In this document: in pieces, positions 16,353-23,396 of the stretch
Layout of the letters: the number at the start of each line of letters is the position of its first letter
Numbering within the stretch: position 1 is the first letter of the stretch
Assembly (NCBI GenBank): GCA_013331265.1
Contig: DUGS01000209.1
Location: forward strand, 7,370 to 35,291
Direction of reading: 5' to 3'
Origin: Methanosarcina sp.
Lineage (GTDB): Archaea > Halobacteriota > Methanosarcinia > Methanosarcinales > Methanosarcinaceae
DNA length: 27,922 nucleotides
Made by a program: the position numbers and the translations under genes
The notes under the pieces: generated by a model
Seen by the model: only the letters and a program-made list of their open reading frames with translations
What the model was told of the DNA's origin: nothing
Databases searched by the model: none

Positions 16353-16414
16353 ACAGCCTGATACCTGAATTTAAAAAAATAAATAATATATAACTCTCAC
16401 AATTTCTCAAAAGT

Positions 16415-17332
16415 TCATTCAGGTCGGTAAGGCACCTCAAGTTCCATCAGGTCTTCGGCTACAATAACATCTTCAAATACTTTTTTCGAATCTTTCAGAA
16501 TAGGCTCCACATCATCAGTATAACGTGAGCTGATATGAGTAAGGACAAGTTTCCTGACCCCGGCTTCTTTTGCGAGAGCTGCAACCTCGCCTGCTGTCGA
16601 ATGCATGGACTCTCCCGCCCAGTCTGCCATCTCATCGGCAAAACTACCGTCATGGATTAAGAGGTCGGCTTCCCTGCTGGCTTCAAGCACTGCTTCACAG
16701 GGCCTGGTATCTCCGGAGTATATGATTGTCCTTCCAGGCCTCGGAGCTCCCACAACTTCTTCGGGATTTACGAGCTTTCCGTTCACTTCCACCGGGTTAC
16801 CACGCTGCAGTTTGGCAAAAAGGGGACCAGGAGGGACTCCAAGCTCTACTGCCCTTTCCCTGTTGAAACGCCCGAGTCGGGGATTTTCAATAAGAGCATA
16901 CCCCAGACTGGGAGTACTGTGCTCGGTCTTCAGGGCCCGGACCACATAATCTTTCCCTTCCACAGTGTCTCCTGGGCTCAGTTCCACACCCCTGACTTCA
17001 TATTTAAGATTGCAATATCCGAGGACCTTAAAAAATTCGGTAAACTCTCTTGTCCCTTCAGGCCCATAGATAGTTAGCGGCTCTTTCCTTCCCAGGAAGG
17101 ACATAGTTTGAATAAGACCAGGGATCCCAAGGAAATGGTCAGCATGAAAATGGCTGACAAAAATAGAAGACAAATTCATCATTCCTGTCTTTGCCCGCAT
17201 CATCTGCTGCTGGGTACCCTCTCCGCAGTCAAATAGTATAAGCTCCCCTTCTCTGTTGACCATTACTGCTGACGGGTTTCTGTTACGGGTCGGAAGAGAC
17301 CCTCCAGTGCCAAGAAAAATAATACGAAGCAT
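16415..17332 (-). CDS. rnz: Ribonuclease Z
   Basis: Endonuclease that removes the 3' trailer from precursor tRNAs. The 305-residue protein is the short form of the metallo-beta-lactamase family: LRIIFLGTGGSLPT at the start, the zinc motif SHFHADH (H61, H63, D65, H66), an exosite arm around GPPGPLFAKLQRGNPV that clamps tRNA, the PGRTIIYSGDTRPC segment with a further metal ligand, SMHSTAGEVA, and LTHISSRY with a last histidine ligand. All residues expected for activity are present. TATA-like tracts on the minus strand at about 17367-17377 and 17348-17355 give a short leader; no strong ribosome site is seen. The gene is convergent with the small gene on its left. Confidence 0.95.
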   Translation of the reverse strand: MLRIIFLGTGGSLPTRNRNPSAVMVNREGELILFDCGEGTQQQMMRAKTGMMNLSSIFVSHFHADHFLGIPGLIQTMSFLGRKEPLTIYGPEGTREFTEFFKVLGYCNLKYEVRGVELSPGDTVEGKDYVVRALKTEHSTPSLGYALIENPRLGRFNRERAVELGVPPGPLFAKLQRGNPVEVNGKLVNPEEVVGAPRPGRTIIYSGDTRPCEAVLEASREADLLIHDGSFADEMADWAGESMHSTAGEVAALAKEAGVRKLVLTHISSRYTDDVEPILKDSKKVFEDVIVAEDLMELEVPYRPE

Positions 17333-17775
17333 GATGAACTCACTGATTTTTATAATGGATATTGAATTTATAATAAATACTGATTATGACGACTACTCGT
17401 TTATGATGGGCTGGCCGATTATAAAGGATTCACTAATTACATCAGGAGTATTTATTGATTCCCACTCACTCTACCCGTTCCTTTTAAAGGACCGGACTGC
17501 AAGCAGGTATGTGTAAGAAAATTCGAGCATATAAGTATAAGCTCAAATATATAGAGGTTGTGCAATAAAACTGTATGAAGATGGGATACTATTTATTATA
17601 AAAGCCCTTTAAACCCTACAGATTTACATTTCTGTCAAACCTCTCTTCTAAGAAGATGGCTTCCCCCAGAAGAAACTATCCTGTTATGGAATTTTTCTAT
17701 TCAGGCGTTGGTCATCCCTCTGGAATAAATGAAGAGAGCCTATCACCAATTATAAAGAAAAGGAACCGTCGTCAC
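17333..17775. other. Divergent intergenic region rnz / cobA
   Basis: It carries the rnz promoter on the minus strand. A plus-strand frame of 61 codons runs 17331-17516 with fair codon use (contains MGWPIIKDSLITSGVFIDSH); it overlaps the rnz start and promoter and is left uncalled. Downstream, AGCTCAAATATATAGAGG near 17545 is a candidate promoter for cobA. The cobA frame is open back to 17656 but without conserved sequence. Confidence 0.5.
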
Positions 17776-18543
17776 ATGTCAGGAAATTACGGAAAAGTTT
17801 ACCTTGTGGGTTCTGGTCCAGGCGACCCTGAGCTCCTTACCCTGAAAGCCCGCCGGCTTATTGACAGTGCTGAAGTCATTATCTATGACCAGCTTCCGGG
17901 AAAAGCAATTCTGGGTTCAATGCCGGAAACTGCAGAGAAAATTGATGTGGGGAAATATGCGGGTAACCACACCATGACCCAGTCCGAGATCAACAAAGTG
18001 CTTGTGCAGAAAGCAAAAGAAGGCAAAATGGTAGTCCGTCTGAAAGGAGGGGACCCATACGTCTTTGGAAGGGGAGGAGAAGAAGCTGAGGTGCTTGTAG
18101 AAGAGGGTATAGAGTTTGAAGTCGTCCCAGGGATCACTTCTGCAATCGCAGTGCCCGCATATGCCGGAATTCCAGTAACCCACAGGGAAAGCACTTCGAT
18201 GGTGACCTTCATAACCGGACACGAAGACCCCACAAAGGAAGAGAGCGGACTCGACTGGAAGACCCTGGCTAAATTCAACGGAACGATTGTAATCTTTATG
18301 GGTGTAAAGATGCTCAGGCGAAACACTGAAGAGCTCATAAAGTACGGCAAGGACCCTAAAACACCTGTTGCAGTTATAGAAAGAGGGACACGGACTGACC
18401 AGAGGGTAACAGTTGGAACCCTTGAAAACATCGCTGACCTGGCAGAAGAGAGAAAAGTAAAAGCCCCTGCCATCACGGTCGTAGGAGATGTCGTTAACCT
18501 GCACGATATTCTCGGAGAACAGCTGACTGGAGCGGAGTTTTAA
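17776..18543 (+). CDS. cobA: Uroporphyrinogen-III C-methyltransferase (SUMT)
   Basis: Transfers two methyl groups from S-adenosylmethionine to uroporphyrinogen III, giving precorrin-2, the branch point to siroheme, heme (Ahb route), cobamides and coenzyme F430. The 255-residue protein has the full family pattern: KVYLVGSGPGDPELLTLKA at the N-terminus, IIYDQL, VVRLKGGDPYVFGRGGEE, VVPGITSAIAVPAYAGIPVTHR and TLAKFNGTIVIFMGVK. It lacks the CysG-type dehydrogenase/ferrochelatase part, so that function must be elsewhere. ATG 17776 is chosen because conserved sequence begins there; the in-frame ATG at 17656 would add 40 residues without family match. The next gene starts 27 bases downstream. Confidence 0.95.
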   Translation: MSGNYGKVYLVGSGPGDPELLTLKARRLIDSAEVIIYDQLPGKAILGSMPETAEKIDVGKYAGNHTMTQSEINKVLVQKAKEGKMVVRLKGGDPYVFGRGGEEAEVLVEEGIEFEVVPGITSAIAVPAYAGIPVTHRESTSMVTFITGHEDPTKEESGLDWKTLAKFNGTIVIFMGVKMLRRNTEELIKYGKDPKTPVAVIERGTRTDQRVTVGTLENIADLAEERKVKAPAITVVGDVVNLHDILGEQLTGAEF

Positions 18544-18570
18544 CCCGCTGAAATGAAAGGAGGAGATAAC

Positions 18571-19362
18571 ATGGCAGAAGAAAAAATTCCCGTGCTTGCA
18601 ATCATGAGGCCGGAAAGTTACCGCGAAAAATCCGAGGCAATTGCCAGAGATTACGGCTTTGAGCCCATATATGCTCCAATGATAAAGCTTGAAGGCATGA
18701 AAGACGAAGGATTCGAGCCTTTTGTGCAGAGGGTTATTGACGGAACTTCGGATTATGTTGTTTTCACAAGTGCAAACGGGATAACTTTCACACTGGATAA
18801 GCTCTCTGATGCCGAAAAAGAGAACTTCATCACAGCCCTGAAAAAAAGCAAAGTACTGGCAATAGGTCCTAACACGGAAAAAGAGCTTGTAAAAATAGGG
18901 ATTGAAAATTCCTTCATGCCTGCAGACTACAGCTCCGAAGGAATTGTAGAAGCTCTCTGCCCCGAAGTAAAAGGGAAAATAGTGGACCTTGCAAGGAGCG
19001 CTTTTGGGGCAAAAGTTTTAATCGAAGGCCTTGAGAAGTGCGGAGCAACGGTTTACGAGACTCATGTATATACCCTCACCATCCCTGAAGGTGCAGCCCA
19101 GAAAGAACTCATAGAACGTACCCTTGCAGGAGAGGTTGACGCCTTTGCCTTTACAAGCTCTATGATGGTTAAAGGTTTTATGAGGCATGCGGAGAAGCTG
19201 GGAGCAGCAGAGGCTGTTAAAAAAACCCTTAGCAGTGCTGTCGTAGGTGCAATCGGGACCCCTACTGGAAATACCCTGAAAAAACACGGGGTCAATGTAA
19301 ACGTAATCCCTGATGAGTTCACCTTTGAAGCCCTGATAAAGGCTATGAAGAAAGAGCTGTGA
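18571..19362 (+). CDS. hemD: Uroporphyrinogen-III synthase
   Basis: Closes hydroxymethylbilane to uroporphyrinogen III with inversion of ring D, the substrate of the adjacent cobA product. HemD proteins are very divergent, but this 263-residue protein shows the two-domain pattern: VLAIMRPESYREKSEAIA and DYVVFTSANGITFTLDKL in the first parts, VLAIGPNTEKEL, then VLIEGLEKCGATVYETHVYT, VDAFAFTSSMMVKGFM and VVGAIGTPTGNTLKKHG. The TS-A/S motifs after a hydrophobic strand are typical of the family. ATG 18571 has AAAGGAGGAGA directly upstream; the in-frame ATG at 18553 would put that site inside the gene. Close spacing with cobA and ahbC marks a tetrapyrrole operon. Confidence 0.92.
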   Translation: MAEEKIPVLAIMRPESYREKSEAIARDYGFEPIYAPMIKLEGMKDEGFEPFVQRVIDGTSDYVVFTSANGITFTLDKLSDAEKENFITALKKSKVLAIGPNTEKELVKIGIENSFMPADYSSEGIVEALCPEVKGKIVDLARSAFGAKVLIEGLEKCGATVYETHVYTLTIPEGAAQKELIERTLAGEVDAFAFTSSMMVKGFMRHAEKLGAAEAVKKTLSSAVVGAIGTPTGNTLKKHGVNVNVIPDEFTFEALIKAMKKEL

Positions 19363-19415
19363 TGAAAAAATAAAACTTAAAATTTCAGAAAACAATCTCA
19401 CTTTTGACGATCAAT

Positions 19416-20615
19416 ATGATAGGCATTTCAAAACTTTACTGCGGAACTGTTGAGCCTTCTGACGCCCTTCGTTATGGAAGGGACTCAAAGAGGCTTCCCT
19501 CTCACCTGCTGCAGTTTTCAAAAGATAAAAAACCGGTTGTAGTATGGAATATGACCCGCCGATGCAACCTGAAATGCGTCCACTGCTATGCCCAGGCAAA
19601 GGACATGGAGTTTAAAGGCGAGCTTTCAACAGAAGAGGGAAAAGCCCTTATCGATGACCTTGCATCTTTTGGCTCTCCGGTTATGCTATTCTCCGGGGGA
19701 GAACCCACTATGCGAAAAGACCTCCCCGAACTTGCAGCCTACGCGCGGGAAAAAGGGATGAGGGCCGTAATCTCAACAAACGGGACCCTTATAGACAAGC
19801 CTCTTGCGAAAAAGCTAAAGGAGGTCGGGCTTTCTTACGTAGGTATCTCACTTGACGGCATAAGAGAGACAAACGACAAATTCAGGGGCATGTCCGGAGC
19901 TTTTGATGCAGCCCTCAGGGGACTGCACAACTGCCAGGACGAAGGCATAAAAGTAGGGCTCCGCTTCACGATCAACAAGCAAAATGTAAGGGATATCCCT
20001 GCAATCTTTGACCTGCTTGAAAAAGAAAAAATCCCGAGGATCTGTTTCTACCACCTTGTCTATGCAGGCAGGGGCTCGAAAATGGTAGACGAAGACCTCT
20101 CCCTTGAAGAGTCCAGGCAGGCTGTGGACCTGATTATGGAAAGGACAAGAAAACTGCACGAAAAAGGTTTCCCTGCAGAAGTCCTTACAGTGGACAACCA
20201 CTGTGACGGCCCCTACCTTTACCTTAAAATGCTGAAAGAAAACCCGGAAAGAGCGGCCGAGATTTATGAACTTCTTTCCATGAACCAGGGCAATTCCTCA
20301 GGGATAGGAATCGGATGCATATCATGGGACGGATCAGTCCATGCCGACCAGTTCTGGAGACACCACTCCTTTGGAAATGTGCGGGAAAGGCCCTTCAGCG
20401 AGATCTGGACCGACCTGAGTGACGAACTTATGGCAGGGCTCAAACACAGAAAGCCCCTTATCCAGGCACACGGAGACCGCTGTGCAAAGTGCAAATGGTT
20501 CGACGTCTGCAACGGAAATTTCAGAGTAAGAGCCGAAGCCGTTTACGGAGACGTCTGGGCAGATGACCCTGCTTGCTACCTCACAAAAGAAGAAATTGGA
20601 TACGATGAAGCCTGA
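19416..20615 (+). CDS. ahbC: Radical SAM 12,18-didecarboxysiroheme deacetylase (AhbC)
   Basis: Acts in the siroheme-dependent heme pathway of archaea and sulfate reducers, removing the acetate side chains of 12,18-didecarboxysiroheme to leave methyl groups and form iron-coproporphyrin III. The 399-residue protein begins MIGISKLYCGTVEPSDALRY, the pattern I associate with AhbC, and has the radical SAM cluster motif C50, C54, C57 (CNLKCVHC), SGGEPT for SAM binding, and a C-terminal cysteine set (C301, C356, C359, C365, C387) of the SPASM type. AhbD, the next enzyme, is related, so a swap is possible, but the N-terminus and the cobA-hemD context favour AhbC. ATG 19416 is chosen over TTG 19404. 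The stop codon lies within the terminator stem. Confidence 0.85.
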   Translation: MIGISKLYCGTVEPSDALRYGRDSKRLPSHLLQFSKDKKPVVVWNMTRRCNLKCVHCYAQAKDMEFKGELSTEEGKALIDDLASFGSPVMLFSGGEPTMRKDLPELAAYAREKGMRAVISTNGTLIDKPLAKKLKEVGLSYVGISLDGIRETNDKFRGMSGAFDAALRGLHNCQDEGIKVGLRFTINKQNVRDIPAIFDLLEKEKIPRICFYHLVYAGRGSKMVDEDLSLEESRQAVDLIMERTRKLHEKGFPAEVLTVDNHCDGPYLYLKMLKENPERAAEIYELLSMNQGNSSGIGIGCISWDGSVHADQFWRHHSFGNVRERPFSEIWTDLSDELMAGLKHRKPLIQAHGDRCAKCKWFDVCNGNFRVRAEAVYGDVWADDPACYLTKEEIGYDEA

Positions 20616-20637
20616 AAACAATTCAGGCTTATTTTTT
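20608..20637 (+). terminator. Hairpin-T terminator of the cobA-hemD-ahbC cluster
   Basis: AAGCCTGAA at 20608-20616 and TTCAGGCTT at 20622-20630 form a perfect 9-bp stem with a 5-base loop, followed by ATTTTTT. The stem includes the last codons and TGA stop of ahbC. Confidence 0.75.
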
Positions 20638-20639
20638 AG

Positions 20640-21112
20640 TTATTTTCTTTTCTTTAACTTTTTTCTGATTTTTCTTTATTATTAACTTCTGGATGTCCCA
20701 CATTAAACTGAATATCGTCAAAGGAACACTCCATTTAGTCTGGAAAACCCTTTTTACCCCATGAACCGCATTTAAGTCCACATGTAAACATAAAAGCCCC
20801 CGCCAGCTTGTCTGGCGGCCTTTCGCAAAAAGAAAGAAGCTAAAGGGAAGAAGAAAGAAGAAAAAGCAGAAGAAGCTTGAAGATATAGTAAGACCCAGAA
20901 GCAAACGATTACTTGTTTGTTCTCTTCTTTTTTGTCTTTTTGAGACAGGCCGCTCTCCTTCGTCGAGCGTGACAAGAAAGACCTGATAAAGCAGAATGAT
21001 GTTGCATGGGTCAAGATATTTTCAGTTTTTTCATATTTTAGGCCCCTTTGAAGGATCTCAGAGTCAGATCTTCCAAATAATTCCACCAGAGATAAAATAA
21101 ACTCTTAACTTA
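20640..21112. other. Gene debris and palindrome downstream of ahbC
   Basis: No intact gene. CCGCCAG at 20800-20806 and CTGGCGG at 20812-20818 form a hairpin, next to a lysine/glutamate-rich plus-strand frame (about 20794-20880, containing FRKKKEAKGKKKEEKAEEA and a stop). A second plus-strand fragment at 20944-21051 reads DRPLSFVERDKKDLIKQND and then AWVKIFSVFSYF before a stop, bounded upstream by a TGA. These look like pieces of decayed genes; the parent families are not recognised. Open frames on the minus strand here are low complexity. Confidence 0.4.
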
Positions 21113-21114
21113 TA

Positions 21115-21317
21115 GAGCCCATCCAAAAAGTTTTGATCCACCTAATTTTTACCATAAGCATTGCTCAATCGGGGATATTAGTGCGTCAGCAATAAAATGT
21201 CTCATCTAGCCGATTACAGTTATTCACAATCCTGTAATTCTTGAGGATTGACGCGACACTAGGATGATATAACCTATTATAACTTTTCAACATGCAACTG
21301 AATTTTCGGATAGGCTC
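21115..21317. mobile_element. MITE-like element (~203 bp) with terminal inverted repeats and TA flanks
   Basis: The left end reads GAGCCCATCCAAAAA (from 21115) and the right end, on the other strand, GAGCCTATCCGAAAA (from 21317): 13 of 15 positions agree. Both ends are flanked by TA (21113-21114 and 21318-21319), consistent with a TA target duplication as made by IS630/Tc1-type and some IS5-type transposases. The interior has no transposase frame, so this would be a non-autonomous derivative moved in trans. The parent insertion sequence cannot be named from the sequence alone. Confidence 0.65.
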
Positions 21318-21420
21318 TAAATGATCGTCAGAATATAAATTAATCAAAAGTTTAATTTTTGTTGAGTGAATATATTTTCATATTGTTGAATCTGAATCAA
21401 TTTAAGAAGATATTGCAGCA

Positions 21421-21681
21421 ATGACGATTTTGATGAATGACAATAAGACGTGTTGTATGACTCCATTATCGATAGGCATTGAGAAAGTAGCAAAAAGGAA
21501 GTTTCACAAATGACTTAAAATACAATGTGAACAACTTCATGAGCAAATAAAAAAAGATCATCAATATGGTTACCGTTTTTTTAGTGGTAGTGTTTTTATG
21601 TATATCGTAAAATTTCATCATGATGATACATACCATGTCTATAGAATGCGAAGAACAACTGGTAAGGAAGCAAGAGAATGA
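21421..21681 (+). pseudogene. Unknown ORF interrupted by one in-frame TGA (first gene of the 2H-phosphoesterase cassette)
   Basis: From ATG 21421 the frame runs 87 codons to TGA 21679-21681 with a single stop, TGA at 21511-21513. Both halves look like protein: MTPLSIGIEKVAKRKFHK before the stop, then LKIQCEQLHEQIKKDHQYGY and RFFSGSVFMYIVKFHHDD, ending TGKEARE. Reading the TGA as tryptophan restores a smooth helix (KFHKWLKIQCEQLHEQ), so one TGG to TGA change would explain it. The final stop overlaps the next ATG as ATGA, the arrangement of a coupled operon, which argues that the gene was real. Not recognised as a family. Alternatives are a sequencing error or two small peptides; pyrrolysine does not apply as that uses TAG. 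Confidence 0.45.
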
Positions 21682-21905
21682 AATTGTCGTATAAGGTATG
21701 GTTGGTAGTTGGTCCTTTATTGCCATTCAATAAAGAAGGAAAGCTTATTTTTGAGCCATATAAGGGGTTTATGACTGATTTGCACGAATTGAAATATCTT
21801 GAAAATGAAATGAAAAATAGTAGGCAATTAAAATCTGCAGTAGATAATTTGGAATTAAAAATAATGAATAATACAATGAAGTGGAAACAAGGTCAAAGAT
21901 GGTAG
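21678..21905 (+). CDS. Small unknown protein (75 aa) of the 2H-phosphoesterase cassette
   Basis: A 75-residue protein: MKLSYKVWLVVGPLLPFN, KEGKLIFEPYKGFMTDLHEL, then a helical charged C-terminal half (KYLENEMKNSRQLKSAVDNL, MKWKQGQRW). It starts in a 4-nt ATGA overlap with the broken upstream frame and ends in TAG, overlapping the next ATG by 7 nt, so it fits tightly between two genes. No family is recognised. The segment GKL, three residues, PYKG, then M resembles residues 68-80 of the kinase-like protein at 24304 (GKL, four residues, PYKGMM); this may be chance. It is AT-rich in codon use compared with the housekeeping genes. A Shine-Dalgarno AAGGAAG sits at about 21663-21669 upstream. Confidence 0.55.
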   Translation: MKLSYKVWLVVGPLLPFNKEGKLIFEPYKGFMTDLHELKYLENEMKNSRQLKSAVDNLELKIMNNTMKWKQGQRW

Positions 21906-23104
21906 ACTCTTATTTGATAGAGATTAGATTATTCGGAAAAGTGAAATCCGAGACTCGCGAGTTAATTTATCAGACTAGCCAAGATCATAATATCTGCATA
22001 TCTAGACCAGTGCCACATATTACGCTGGTTGGAGGGTTTAGTACCAGCAACGAAGCACGACTGGTACGGGACTTTGAATCTGTAAGTCGAAATTATGATT
22101 TAATTCGCTATGTAATTGAAGGTATCGACACATTCCCAGATACAGGTGTCGTGTATTTAGATGTGCAGCCAAGTCCAGAGCTTGTGGCTTATCGGAGAGA
22201 ATTGAGGGACAAGCTACAAGGATATTGCAGTTTATGTCAATACGACAAAAAAGAGCCTTTCGAATTTCATTCAACAATTGCAATGCATTTAAGTCGCGAT
22301 AAAGCGGAAGAAATTAAGAGAAGTATAAACCATGATAAGCGATACAGTCATCGTATGCTTCGTGTAACGCTGTTAAAGGGAGGGAAAATACTTTCAGAGT
22401 ATGACTTCTGCTTGAAAAGGATGCTTGATAGAGAGAAAGCTCTGAGCAAACAAATATTGAGTCAAACATTCGAAAAATGTGCAAGTGAACAAAAGTCACA
22501 ACAGATATTCATTACATCTGATTTACACCTCGGTCACGCCAATATAATAAAATACTGCAATAGACCGTTCAAAAATGTTTACGACATGAATAAAACTCTT
22601 GTTTATAATTGGAATTCCACTATACGTAAAGATGATATTGTTTATTTCTTAGGTGATCTCGCATACGACAGAAATTCATATACTGATAGTTGGCTGCGAA
22701 AGTTAAATGGGAGGATCACATTCATAAAAGGGAATCATGACGAGTCGAATTCTATCAGAATGTTAGATCACTATATAACTGAACTTGATGATATCAAATT
22801 CTATTTAACACACAGCCTCGCTAACGTTCCTAGAGGTTGGGATGGGTGGGTCATTCATGGGCACGTCCATAATAAATCATATGATTACGATATGCGAAGA
22901 AAATATCCGTACATTAACTACGACAAGAAAACAGTAAACGTGTCTGTGGAACTTACAAAATATAAGCCACTGAAATTAAGCACACTAGTTAAGCAGATTA
23001 AAGAAGGAAAACAAATAAGTAAGGAGGTACAACCTGAGAAGTGCACTGAAAACATATTAATCAGAGTCGCCAAGTTAGTAGCATCTAAACTAAAACTATT
23101 GTGA
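21899..23104 (+). CDS. Fusion of 2H phosphoesterase (LigT-like) and calcineurin-like metallophosphoesterase
   Basis: A 401-residue two-domain protein. Residues 1-175 are a 2H phosphoesterase with both HxT motifs: H40-I-T42 in VPHITLVGGF and H124-S-T126 in FHSTIAMHL. Such enzymes open 2',3'-cyclic phosphates or related 2',5' bonds. Residues 200-345 are a metallophosphoesterase with D208-x-H210 (SDLHLGHANIIKYCNRPF), GD 252-253, GNHD 278-281, H305 (LTHS) and GHVH 321-324; this subtype is common in phages and mobile regions. Both sites are complete, so the protein should be active on two successive phosphoester steps, perhaps on RNA ends, ADP-ribose cyclic phosphate or a nucleotide signal. ATG 21899 has AAGGTC five bases upstream; GTG 21881 is possible. 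Codon use is more AT-rich than in neighbouring housekeeping genes, suggesting transfer. Confidence 0.85.
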   Translation: MVDSYLIEIRLFGKVKSETRELIYQTSQDHNICISRPVPHITLVGGFSTSNEARLVRDFESVSRNYDLIRYVIEGIDTFPDTGVVYLDVQPSPELVAYRRELRDKLQGYCSLCQYDKKEPFEFHSTIAMHLSRDKAEEIKRSINHDKRYSHRMLRVTLLKGGKILSEYDFCLKRMLDREKALSKQILSQTFEKCASEQKSQQIFITSDLHLGHANIIKYCNRPFKNVYDMNKTLVYNWNSTIRKDDIVYFLGDLAYDRNSYTDSWLRKLNGRITFIKGNHDESNSIRMLDHYITELDDIKFYLTHSLANVPRGWDGWVIHGHVHNKSYDYDMRRKYPYINYDKKTVNVSVELTKYKPLKLSTLVKQIKEGKQISKEVQPEKCTENILIRVAKLVASKLKLL

Positions 23105-23396
23105 TACCTTGCGTATTATACTAATCGTGTAAATAATGCTTTTTGTATTTTCTTCTCGATTTATTAGGTGAACTATAATTATGTATGAATAATACTCATC
23201 TTTGTAATAATTCAATCTATAACTCTATTTTTTACACAAAACCGTGTAATGCTCCCTAAGCGGAACTCGGGCGATGAGACTAAATTCGGAGGGAATCCTA
23301 AAAATTTCTTTAATGAATAGCCATTTATTCATGCCGTATGCATATTTTTAGGGCAGGAATAATAAGAAAAAGAGTAGAGGGAGAAGGGGCAAATAG
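23105..23396. other. Intergenic region with nested hairpin
   Basis: No gene. TTACAC (23232-23237) and GTGTAA (23244-23249) form a short hairpin. CCTAAAAAT at 23297-23305 and ATTTTTAGG at 23344-23352 enclose a second stem ATGAATA/TATTCAT, a nested structure of 56 bases. GAGGGAGAAGGGG precedes the decayed lipoprotein gene. Confidence 0.5.

Noticed and set aside
17656..17775. 40-residue N-terminal extension of cobA
   Set aside because: No family match before the ATG at 17776, where conserved sequence begins.
17883..18504. Long minus-strand frames of about 195 codons opposite cobA
   Set aside because: They mirror the codon pattern of cobA; the plus-strand protein carries all family motifs.
20629..21086. 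Minus-strand frames of about 91 and 104 codons
   Set aside because: Dominated by Phe/Leu/Ser runs opposite purine-rich DNA, with no ribosome site or recognisable domain.
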